The notes beneath the pieces were generated by a model. It was not told the DNA's origin and did no database searches. It saw only the letters and a program-made list of their open reading frames with translations. Positions 36,295 through 47,700 of a stretch of DNA of 64,000 nt are shown here, piece after piece (the first letter of the stretch is position 1; each line of letters opens with the position of its first letter). The stretch covers positions 8,445,501-8,509,500 of the forward strand of contig NC_091867.1 of NCBI RefSeq assembly GCF_019399895.1, given 5' to 3'. The DNA is from Cardiocondyla obscurior (lineage: Eukaryota; Arthropoda; Insecta; Hymenoptera; Formicidae). The position numbers and the translations under genes are program-made.

Positions 36295-36826
36295 TGTTAC
36301 GAATCAAGTGATCGGTCGAATAAAATTGCTTCAAGAACTTGTAATTATAAAACCGTGCAGCCTCGTTACGATCAAAACTTGCATTGGTTGGGAGGTTATG
36401 TTGCAGTGCTACTGTATTTGTGTACGTGTGTACAGGTACAGTAACATCGTCACATCGATATTGTAGTTTTGAAAAGTATTCGTACGTTATAAATTTTATT
36501 TATCAAATATCTGACTTCGTGCCTTTCTTTTAAGGGTACGAAAATCGTAAGTTCGAAGAAATTCGAATAAATGTATGTTAATACAAGTACATTTTCGTCG
36601 ATTTATAAATGATCATTAAAAGTAAATTAAGTTTTAATAATATAAGTTGTGCTATCGCGTCGATAATCAATCTCAATTAAATTTTATAATATGTTTATTT
36701 AAATTATATTATTTGTGTGTTTCAGTTTGCTGCTTGCTGTCTCATTAAAAAGAAAATCGGAATACCGGCTTGAAGACACCTAAAGGTAAATAAAACAATG
36801 TTGAACATCGTGAGACGATTAACAAC
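36295..36826. other. Spacer between mRpL20 and LKB1 3' end
   Basis: This holds the mRpL20 promoter region by position. A plus-strand exon-like block at 36,726-36,785 is bounded by TGTTTCAG and a GTAAAT donor-like sequence, and could belong to an antisense transcript. No coding frame is recognisable. Confidence 0.4.
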
Positions 36827-36832
36827 TTTATT
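36827..36832 (-). terminator. Polyadenylation signal of LKB1
   Basis: AATAAA on the minus strand lies about 320 nt after the LKB1 stop codon at 37,148-37,150. This implies a compact 3' untranslated region. Confidence 0.5.
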
Positions 36833-37147
36833 AATCGTGTTGTCAATATGGCACGAAAACGAAATATGACTTTGATTGGGCGTCTTCTAGGCATTGAACG
36901 ATCAATAAGGATGTCACTGAATTATTCGCTACATGATTTAATCTTAATATCACAATCCAAGACACTTTTGAACTGACTCAAAAGCTTTGCATTCCATTCG
37001 TGCTGTTAGATTAGCTAGATTACATATACATTTTGCAAGCTTTGCATTTCTTATGAGCCTTCAGTCGTCTCCACCAGACTTTGCAACTGACACAGTCAGC
37101 GAGATATGAACAAAAAAGATATGCGACACAATTAGAGAAATCGTAAA

Positions 37148-39739
37148 TCACGATGGCTTGCAAGATGGAAATCTTTTAATACTAATGCATGAAATCGGCT
37201 TTCGCCATCTCCGTTTGTTTTGACTGTTCGCGTTACATTTGGCGTGATGGCTATTACATGTCGTTTTTTGATCCTCGCTAATGCGATCTAACTCTTGAAG
37301 TCTTCGTTCTTCTACGGAAAAAAAAATCTTGATTAATTTCTTTTCTACCGTGCCGTGTCGAAAGCGTATCAGTTCAATCGCATTTCAAATTTTACATTGC
37401 CGACACGGAGACGATTTCACGTTTCTTAATCGACATTACAAACGTAAAAGACTTACCATTCAACTGATGTTCCGTATAATATATAGGATTGTCGTCGACT
37501 CCGTAATGATGCTCTATCAGGTATGGCAAAACGGTCATGCTGTGGCATCCATTGCTTTTAAGAGGAGGTATAGATACTTCCTGTTGCGTCTTAGGGTGCT
37601 CGCACATAGTCCACGCGTGTCTTTTAACCTGTTGCAATGTAAATCTTTTATCCGCATCTTTCTGCAACATTCCCTCTATGAGCGATTTTAAAGGTTCTTC
37701 TACTTCTCTCGGTACTGTATAATAACCCCTTCCTATGTTTTCGTATAATTTATATATATTATCCCCCTCGAAAGGATATGAACCTGTAGTTATGTTGTAT
37801 CTGCAAAATATAGACGCATTATTTTAATGTTTATTAAATACTATATGCTGGGATACTTACAATGTAACACCACTGCTCCATATGTCGACCTTAAAGCCTG
37901 AGAAACTTTCACAGCCGTTTGCAATTTCTGGTGGCTGAAATGCTGGAGATCCTTGACCTATCGTACATGTATCGTCTTTGGAAAACATGTCTAATGCCTA
38001 TCACAGTGGAGATGCGTAATCACAAATAGGAATGAAACACACATATGCGCAATGTATTTGCGTGTGTATGTGTACAATATTTTAATGTGTTTGATATTTT
38101 TTAAAAAAATATGCTCTGTTTATCTCGATACGTTTTTTACTTGTTATAAATAATGATAAATCTTTGTAACTGAATTACGAACTAAATGCATAATACTTTG
38201 TTATAATTGAAACAAGAAATTGGAAAATGGAGTTTGTACCTCCGCAACACCAAAGTCACTAATCTTCAAGGTACCGTCTAGGGTTAACAATAAATTTCCA
38301 GGTTTTATATCTTTGTGAACTATTCCCTTACTGTAAAGATATTCTAAGCCGTCCAGCAATTGGCAGAAATAATTATGCGCCTGCCAAAGTGGAAGCTTCT
38401 TGGTCGGGGTACTTTCCAACATGTCCTGTAAAGAATCTAATAAATAGAAATCTAATTGTTGTTAACATTCATGCAAGCCATTGTTATAGATAACAGAACC
38501 AAAAAGTTTAAAAGTTTTTCATCTTAAAACTTTATTATGCTTTTTTACAACGTAACAAAACTATTACGGTTTACAGCACATGATACAGCACATTGTATTA
38601 TGTAATAATATATTACTGCTTTTTTTTTCCTCTCGCTCTTTTTTACGATAATTTTTCCCATACTTTTTGTACAAGTAAAATGCAAGAAAAAAATTATAAA
38701 AACAATTATAATGCAACGTGATAAACAGAAGACATAAGCGCACAATAATTTTAGCTCTATTTTGTGGATAAAAATATTATACAAAACTTAATACATAATA
38801 TTTAAGGATAGCACAATTGATCATTAATGTCAATGTATATCACAAAGTTGGTATAAAGTGCAAGCTTGAAATAAATTAAAGTTTTTTTTCAATATCTTTT
38901 AAAGATACTGCAAAGTGGTATTTAAAGTACAACAAATAATTATTTTATGGTAATAAAAAATTAATATAGTTTGCTGAAATTTGAATTATAATTTACATGC
39001 AACATATACCAATACAAGTGAAATACATGTTTGACAATTTGGAGCTGAATAGAAAGGAAGGCTTGTATCAAAACTTACCTGTAGTCCACATACACAGAAT
39101 TCCATAACTAGATACATCTTTTCTTTTTCATCGTTGTATAAAACATCTACAAGGTTTATTACATTTTTATGCTTCAATATTCTTAACAACTTTATCTCCC
39201 TGCAAAACAGTAATCATTATTAAAGTACAAAACGAGACAGATGCAACAAGAAGCCAGTGCAACGAGAAGAGACTCGTTGACATTAGCGCGAGTGATAAAA
39301 TAAAATTCAACCCATGCACGCTAGTGTAACATAAAGATATCGTGTGCACGCAGGGCATTCGTAAAAAAAAAACATTTGCACATAGTCGAACACACCGTTG
39401 AACGTTCTGTTCCCCGTTCGGTATCCTTCGGAGTTTCTTTTTCTTTAGTATTTTGACCGCTCTTCGGCAAAGCGTTTGCGAATCCAGTACCTCCTTCACC
39501 TTCCCATAACTACCCTCACCGAGAACATCACCCATGACATATTTACCAATAAATTTGCACTTTTTTCTCTTCTCCTCGTATATAATTTGATCCGAGTCGA
39601 CTCTGTGAAAAAACATGTTAACCTCGTCCATATCATAGTTCGGATCGTCGTTGATCCAGATAACCGGCTCGATATCGCGTAATATGTCGTTCTCTACTTC
39701 CTCATCGTCTGGGTCGCATATTGTTATTTTATTGTCCAT
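37148..39739 (-). CDS. Lkb1: Serine/threonine kinase LKB1 (STK11)
   Basis: There are six exons in transcript order: 39,396-39,739; 39,079-39,199; 38,240-38,425; 37,861-37,997; 37,457-37,800; 37,148-37,311. They join in frame to 431 residues (human 433). LKB1, with STRAD and MO25, phosphorylates the activation loops of AMPK and related kinases, controlling energy sensing and polarity. Visible: an acidic N-terminus with FFHRVDSDQIIY; the glycine loop LGEGSYGKV (~residues 73-81); ATP-binding Lys96 in CRRAVKILKKKKLRRIPNGE; catalytic Asp194 in VHKDIKPGNLL; DFG at 212-214; GSPAFQPPEIANG in the activation/APE region; GYYTVPREVEEPL and the C-lobe end MLQKDADKRFTLQQVKRHAW. The tail ends KRFPSCKPS, a CAAX-like terminus comparable to the human farnesylated end. 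The family call is certain. Confidence 0.97.
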
Positions 39740-40130
39740 TTTTATTCCGCCGGAGTGTCTATAAATTACGGGATAAAGAGATCACGCGAGTGATTTTAAC
39801 CTAAAATACAACCGGCACGATCATTGTTGTGAACACTGGTGGTGGCACGGTAGGGTGGGTACGGCGAAGGGTAGGTGGGGAAAAATGGTGCAAGTTTGGT
39901 GATACACCGGGAGCGGCAAGAGTTTCCGAGAGAAAGAAAGAGAGAGAGAGAGAGGAGAGAGCTATTACCGAAGGGAGAAAAGAGTTTTGATCCATGGATG
40001 TCACCCATAGAGACCATATTGGATTCGGCGCTCGAGCTCAGATCTCGATCGATTCGAGATATTTCGCGGAAAACGGTCATTTTATTGGCTGCTCGTTGCT
40101 CGCAGCGAGATCTCGGTTGGGATGTTAGCT
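39740..40130. promoter_or_regulatory. LKB1 upstream, probably bidirectional promoter
   Basis: A GA-rich tract at about 39,925-39,960 and a moderately CpG-rich segment up to 40,130 precede the LKB1 start on the minus strand. Exon-like blocks start on the plus strand from about 40.1 kb, so the promoter may fire both ways. GAGA-type tracts are common at insect promoters; this is inference from sequence and layout. Confidence 0.4.
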
Positions 40131-41742
40131 AAAGACGTATATATGACGACGGCCATCTTGGCTTCTCCATTTTGTGGGACGAGCGGCTTGCGAGAGGGAC
40201 GAGAGGGACGAGAGGAACGAGTAGGACGAGCGGAAACCGTTACAACTCCCGTACGCTACTGCCATCCACTGCGATCAGCATCCTTCGCTTCGGCTTCTAC
40301 CGGCTTCTGGTATTAGATAGAGCCACGTGCTATTTGCGAAATTGCCGACCTAATCGCATCCTGGTGCGTGTCGTGCGCTACATCCGTAAATTGCGTTCAC
40401 CCATCATCATCGCTTTTGCCTTCTCCCTGCGGCCTGAGAGTCATTTGTCACAGCACGATTTTACGCATTAATATTATCTCCCTACGAGACGTTTAATTGC
40501 GTCGGGTAATTATACTAAATTCTGATTCGGTTTAACTTGGCATTTTCCTAATATTGTTAACGATAGTATCTCGCTTTTTCAGGTTTGAATTCAAATTTCT
40601 TCCTTGTAAAAGCAAGCCAGCTTATGGAGGCTCTCTAGTGTCCTCTGCTTTGTCGAGTCACGCATTACAATTACATCTCGACGAGACGTTTAATTGCGTT
40701 AGGTAATTATGCTGAATCCTAATTCAATTAAACTTTTGCATTTTTCTAGTATTATGAATTAAATGATTCGTTTTTTCAGGTTAAAATACAAGTTGCGACC
40801 GCGCTTGTAAAAGTCTCGACACTAGTACCCCTATTAAGTGTAATCGACGGTTTCCTTTTCCTCTACAATTGCAAGGTTTTATTAAATTTTAATAATTTAT
40901 TTTACAATGAATACATATATATACATATAAAAAAATTAAAATATAAAAGATATAAAAAGATTAGTAAAGAAATTGTTTTAAAAAATCACATACGTGTAAA
41001 TGAAATTTGCATCATATATATTTTCTTAAACTGGAAGTTTTAATTCTCTTTTATGTAATTACTTTCCAGAAAGTGACATGATGCCTGTGTCCAGTTTAAA
41101 CTCGAAGCATGTGCGTTTTCAATGTATGCTGACTGTCGGCGCTTGCGGAGGCAATTTCTTCGAAAAGTACTTCGTGTGCATAAATATGCTCGTTTTCATC
41201 ATGCTGTTTGCTGAGAAGTTGGGACCATTCAGAGAGTACCCGGAGTCTCCATCTCGGTGAGTAAAGTTAATGCTTTGCCAAGGTACCCAAGGAGGACAGA
41301 AAGTTAAAACGATACCAATTGAAGTCGTAATGACCAAACTGTTACCAAAAATATAATAATAAATTTATCAAAATTTGGCCAATATGACGCCAAGCTGATA
41401 TTACTTTGACCTTCTGTTCTTTGTGAGTACGTTACGCTTATATTGTATCACATTTTCTGATGTCCGAGAGCAGTTTACACACATGTGCGCTTTACTTTTC
41501 AAACTCTTCGCATCTTCAGGTTTAATTTCCGAGTTTCGCGAAAAAGCGATTATGGCAAACGGTTGCGTGACACGTGTTCAGGATTAAAAAAAAGGCGATT
41601 TAATTTTCCACGAACGCGGCTTGCGCGCAAAGAGGCTACCGAGGATCCAGCAGCTGGGCCTCGAGTCGCCGGTGTCGCTTTACGAATCGCGAACGCGAAA
41701 TACGCGATCCCGAGTCGGGGAGGGGAAGGGGGGGCAAATTGA
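40131..41742 (+). ncRNA. Candidate spliced transcript divergent from LKB1
   Basis: Exon-like blocks on the plus strand have plausible splice borders. One ends at 40,505 (GTAATT). One is 40,583-40,702 (TTTTTCAG ... GTAATT). One starts at 40,780 (TTTTTTCAG). One is 41,070-41,256 (CTTTCCAG ... GTGAGT). One starts at 41,520 (CATCTTCAG). The last two join in frame to give a peptide of about 134 residues from an ATG at 41,078. It has a hydrophobic segment (CINMLVFIMLFA) and a basic tail, and I do not recognise it. The earlier blocks have no long frame. It may be a long non-coding RNA or a lineage-specific gene. A GACGAGAGG minisatellite lies at about 40,195-40,230. Confidence 0.3.
40453..40818 (+). 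repeat. Imperfect tandem duplication of an intron-exon unit
   Basis: Copy 1 (about 40,453-40,617) and copy 2 (about 40,658-40,818) share ACGAGACGTTTAATTGCGT, then GGTAATTAT, then a TTTTTCAGGTT acceptor-like site, then CTTGTAAAAG. Each copy therefore carries a donor-like and an acceptor-like site. Similarity is visible by eye but interrupted. Confidence 0.65.
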
Positions 41743-44700
41743 AAAGTATCGTCGTTAAATTGCATAATGCCGGTCGCGAATCTGTTACAAAACCGCGAAG
41801 TAATGAGTAGCGCCGCATGTACTTTCGTCTCGTCACGTCTCGTCTCTCGTTGTCGGGGCCTGCTCGATGATGATCAGCCCGTCTGCTGCGGACGCGTCTC
41901 GTCCCGAGACGCGATCGCGAGACGCTCGACAAAGATTGCGTGTCTCTCGGACTCCGGGAGCCTGAATTAAGGCGGGGCCTGGGCCCGGCTTCGACGAGAC
42001 TTCAATTTCGCGCTCGGTGATTCTCGCAAGACTTTGCGCTCGTCGGGCGAGATCCTCGCGCGAAAGGGATACCAGATGCTCCCGCGAGCGGACGGATTCG
42101 ACGAGCCTTTCCAAGGAATTGCGATCGAGTTGCGAGACGCTAAAAATCAGCACAATACCATAATTATCTGCGCGATTATGTATCCTACGTAGCGCACTTC
42201 GCCGAGATCTTTAACAATAATCGCGATTTTTTTATTGAGGTCAGTTGATTCGAGTCGATTATTAATGACAAAATTTTGTTACATGCTGGTGAATAGAAGT
42301 AACGTTTCTTTGACGAGGTAAATCTTGATAAAGATAGGGGGAATGATAAATCAACGTGACCGTCGTGTAGGTTTAGCTACTCGTTGTGTCGCAGCATCCA
42401 TGCTCGCGATGCGCTCGTTCCGCGAACTGGCGTCTGGTGCACGTGCACCGCAACTTGTGCGTACGAACGAATCGACGATGAACGAAACCAATTTAGACCC
42501 ATGGCTCGTCTCTTTGTACACTCCATAATAGGGTGCGTGTTATGTACAGCTCCGCTGCACCTCGCATAGCGATTGCTTTACCAGCCTACTTACAATTAGA
42601 ATTGGAAATATTTTCCGGCGATTGTAACGTCGCGTTGCGTTGCGTTGCGTGTCGCGTCGGCGATCGGAGATACAAACTGCTTTTAAACAAGCTATTTACC
42701 AAGAGATATAACTTAGCATTTTTGTGATACATTTGTTTGCCTCTTTGTGAAAAAAAATTATTAATTAACTTAGTCGCGTTGCAGCACACGATGTCACCTT
42801 GTCGCTTTCCGACAAATTCATCCGAGTACAAAAAGAACGCTATATAAAACAAAAAATCGCTTTAAATAACATCGTATCGGTTCGCGATACTTTTTCCCTC
42901 AATTTTCCATTTCAATTTTTGATTTTTGAGGTCCACTTTTTTTTTTCTGCTGAATCGAACGGCGTTTCTTTCCACATACGCGCGCATCCTTTTCGCACGG
43001 CCGATGGCGAAACGGAAAAATAAATAGCGAGAGAGCCGCCGAGTACAGAATGTACGGCGATCGATCGCTCGTGCGAGCAGCCTCTCGGCACGGCGGTCGT
43101 AAATTATAATATGTTCCACGTAACGCCAAAAACGTTACGTGCGTTTTCGGTCCGCGGCGACCGGATGCACGCTTCAACTCATGGATATTAATGACGAGTG
43201 TTTTGCGGCCGTGAGAGCCTAACTGACGTCCGACAGATATCACATGCATAAAAGAATAGCCAAAAATTATCCTTGCGATGCAACGCTCGTTAAATTAAAT
43301 CCTCTCTTGCGTGCGCGTGTGTATCGCATATCGAATATCGCGTACGCTGTCACGCTGTTGCGTTCCACGGCGCGGTAAATCACACCTATCTATCTCCGCG
43401 TCCCTCCTCGCCTCCACGTCAAAATCGTCTTTTAGAATAACGACTTCGCGATACGTTAGTCAGTATCGAAATCGAGCAAGATGAAATAAAGTCCCGGTCC
43501 TTGGCATGACGCAATCTCTATATTTGTTTCCGGGGTAAGCTTTAAATTTTTACGTCGCGAAAAGAGGTACCGCAGCTTCGCGGCGCCAATAAATCAAGTA
43601 TAATTTAGCTGAAAGTCAGCCGGTGCCGCGCGTATTTTCGTTAGTTCTCATCAAGTTTTGAACAGCTTTGGTTTGTATGTTATAGATTTTTTTTCTTTTT
43701 TTTTTACCGTCACGATATTGCGAGAAACGTTATAAATCGCGAAGCAGTAAGAGATCGCGCTTCTCAATTATTAATCTTCAGTTGGTTAATCTCTCGTAAG
43801 AGTTCGCAATGAAAGCTTATAAATCTCGGTCTGGAGGAAGATGACTATTTTTCACACCCGAACGGCACTAATCATAGATTGGCTAACCTTATATCGCAGC
43901 GGCCGATTCCGTGAAAGTCGGAAAGTCGCGACTGGCAGAGCGGAAACGACAACTCTTCCACGGAGGGAGAGGACGCGATTGCAAGAGATATACCCCTCGT
44001 ATACCGGAACTCGATGAAGTTTCCTCAGCCGCGGAATCGAAAGCTGTCGTTTTCAGCTTGGTAACCGGAGTTTCCGCGTGTCGAAAGTTAGAGAATCGCG
44101 CGATTCCGAAATCCGATAAGAGGACCCCATTATTCAATCGTGTTCGTATCGATTTTTATACCATTTATTGATTTTATCAAGTTTTTATTCCGCGCTCCCC
44201 TTTCCAAGAAATTTATTCTGCCCAAAAAATTTTTTTTTTATAATTTAGAGTTAGGAATAAATTTTATAATGATGTATTTATTAGTTTTTGTATTTTTTTT
44301 TTTTTTATACATGCGACACTGAATCTTTCGTCAAAGTTTCCGACGTATTAAAGGGCTCGCCTTTCTTCCTGCACCCTAACGAAAGCGCGAGTGAACACGT
44401 ACAAAGGTCACTAAAGCGATTCGCGATTTGCGTCACGACTTGTCCTCGATCGGTATGCAAGCATCAAGTATCTTTTATGTGTTGAGGTAGCTTCGGCATT
44501 GAAGTAGTTAGACGCCACGAAAGTGAATTTCAGAAGCTACCAGGTGGTGTTTACTGTCTATAGCATTTCTAATCCACGAATCTGTGTCTCGGATCGACTT
44601 ATTCCTATTTTTCTTTTTCGACATTAGGGAAAAAAAATGACAATAGTCGTCGGCAACTATGTTTCTAAATAGGGAAAGTCGAAAGTAACGCATTAGATGA

Positions 44701-47700
44701 GAGAGAAAATATCGCTTTATGCTTTAGGAAAATGCTTTTCAAGACGCACTCTCGCGCAACAAACATGCAAAGTTTATATTCTAATTGTTACTCCGTAAGT
44801 TATCATTATACCATCGTGCCGTCATGTAATCGACATTGACCGCAATCGGTTGTAAATGTTGCTCTTAGTTGATTTCTAAGATTTCATGGAAATTGCCTGT
44901 AATTTATATCGTAATATTCGATACTCATTTCACCATTAGTCAAAGTTTCCATTTATAGTCCCGCGCTACTATTAATCATTTTATTACGGACTTCTGCAAC
45001 GCGATCAACGCAAATTGCGCAACGTGATCTCCGCCGTGCCAGAAATTAAAATTAGCCTTTAATATTTGGCAACAAAGGCCGGTTACTTACTTGCCGCGGG
45101 TGCTAAAAATACGTTTCGTAAATTTAACATTCCCATAACATTTTTATCTCGCCGTGCGTTTAACCTGGCTACCGTCAAGCTTCACTATCGTTCACCTGGA
45201 CGTGAACGAAAACGTAATTCCGTTGTTTTTTTTTTCTGTATGCCTAAAAGACGGTCGACAGTCGAGTTGATGATGGATTCTTTCTACGCTACATATTCAA
45301 CGATCCGCGACGCCTTTCGTGCGAATTAACGTAGCGCGTACCGGCCGTTACGAGAGCAACGAACGATAAGATTACTATTGTGGGATACGAAATAGTTGGC
45401 ACGTGTCCAGCCTTGGCGCCGTCAGGTTTTCGCGCTGACACACCACGTCTGCCTTTGTCCTTTCGAAACCCCCGACTCTGCACCTTACAGTATTTAATTT
45501 TAAACTGTCGCGTGACTTAAGACTGCCATCGGCTTTTCTTCATCGGGTCAGTTACACCATTTACATATTTTTTTTTCTTTTTTCTCTCTCTCCACGAGAT
45601 ATCTTTTTGTTTCTTTCGGGTTTAATCAAGCCGATACGTGACAGCGCAACGTTTTATACTTCTATCGTCGTTAGCAATAATTCCTCAAGACCTTGCGTCA
45701 CACTGTACGCAGTATCGCGCACGTATCACACTTCGGCTGCGCGCTGGAAATAAATTGCCGTCCTGCTCGTCGGGAGGATTGCGTGCGTGAATTTTGGGGT
45801 GGAACGAAGCAAGGAAAACGCGAACTCTTGATCGTTATTGCGATAGTCGTGCGACGGACCCGCGGCTCTTCTTGGCAGCTTAATGACAGCTTATCAACGC
45901 CAGGTTCATTTCGCTATCGCGCGCGATTATTCACTCAGGCCTGTCCCGTACCTGAATACGCACCTCGATACGCCTCCAGAAATATGTAATTTGCCGACGA
46001 GTAATAGGACTAGCGTGCGGAACTCGCGCAGGGTTTTTCGCCTCGCGGTTACGTCATGAAGGTCGCTCTGAGCCGTGGAAAGACCGCCGAGGACGGGATC
46101 GCTGCTCTCTGCCGGGCGCTTCTCTCGCGTACCTTCCTCGCCACGTCGAAGGAGTGCGTCCGCAACTGCGTGCAATCGCAACTCGACCTTGATGGGTCAT
46201 TGCCCCGAGATTTTTATGGAGACAGTCTCTTTCTCTCTCTTTCTTTCTTTCCCTCGCTCTCTTTCCCTTTTTCTTCTCCGGTCCAGGGGATACCGCGGCC
46301 TCCTACGTACGTTAGGCGGGCTCTCCGCTGCTTTGTTGGAAATTTAAAAATATCATCGCCCCAGGCGTGAGAAACAGTATCGAGGAAAAGTTGAGAAAGT
46401 TGGTAAGATCAACTCTTCGAGGATATCCCGGAATACGCGCATGTGACGGGAATAAATGCGCGGTATCTTTCAATATCTAATAGTGTCAGATAAAAATTCA
46501 ACTTTTGAAGTAGACGTACGATAAAGTGTACGCTCGCAGAGTTATCGAATAGCTATTGGGTGATCTTTACGAAGTATCTTTACGTCTTATTGTTAGTTTT
46601 AACGTAAGGGACCGGAATTGTTTCCTATCTTATGTTAACACCTTTTATCTAATGTTCAGCAAGGTAGTATGCATATAGTACAAATATACAATAGTAGTGT
46701 CAAGTGTAGCGCAGCGTTGCTTTCACCGAAAGAACTCTTCTCCGCCGTGAAAGCGAGGCTCGCCCTTAAAATCTTGCTACGCCGAGCCTCAGCCTCTCGT
46801 ATCGCGCCTTGTTCTCCGATTACGCACTCTTGTAACGCGATAAGTTTACCAGCGAAGCTGATAGTACGCATTGTGTACGCACCGCGCGTCCAGTAATTGC
46901 CTAACGCTGTCGCGACACGTATTCCTAATTGAATCTAATCAGTGTCGTTTTAAAAAGTACTCTTTTTCACAAACACGTCCAGCCATATCTTTTATATTCG
47001 AACCATTTGTATTACGGCGCACGATGGCATTCAAAAGCGTAAGTGCGCGTTTTAACGCTTGCTGCGAGCGAACGGCATGCCTTTAAACGGATCTTGATTC
47101 ACGCTTAAGACTCGTAAGTATATTTCACCTTGTGTTCCGTCGAGTGGCCGGCCTAATTGTTAGCGCGTGCATTTAGCGTCTTGCGCAATTCGTGTACCGA
47201 CATTTTCAATCACGGACACGTTGAAGAAACGGAGACCGTGGTTAGACCTTTGCACACCTTACGCGGCGCGAAATCCGCGAGCGCGTAGAAAATCTGACGC
47301 ACACGTTTCCTCATCGTGGAAGTCGCTTGCGCATTTTTTTTTCTTCTTTTTTTTTTTTTTTTCCTCAATTATTGCGATTAACATCGTCGCGGTTACACCG
47401 CCTTGACTCAAATCTCTGCGCCCCAATTCTTATTATGATACGCGATTATTATTTTTTTATTTAATTTCTTTATTATACTCGAGCACGATTTCAACATCTT
47501 GTCTTTTAATTAAATCGTGCAGCAGCGCGGACAAATGTCAGGCAAGTGTTTATCGCGCAATAGATATCAATAGGATCAAATCGTCTTGGCTTGATAGTCC
47601 GTCGTGTGGCACTTATTGCCAGATTAGAATGCACTCTATTCATTGAAACGAAGCGAGCGCGCGGCAGCCCGTTACGATCGCGGGGATGTAGCCGTAGATT

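Noticed and set aside
39200..39395. LKB1 exon 1 frame running on past 39,396
   Set aside because: The extension after NVQ is intron 1. A GTGTGT donor joins in frame to the conserved EIKLLRILKHKNV exon.
46056..46370. Plus-strand frames of 90-104 codons
   Set aside because: Two frames overlap in different phases with a Ser/Phe-rich low-complexity end produced by a CT tract. No family resemblance.
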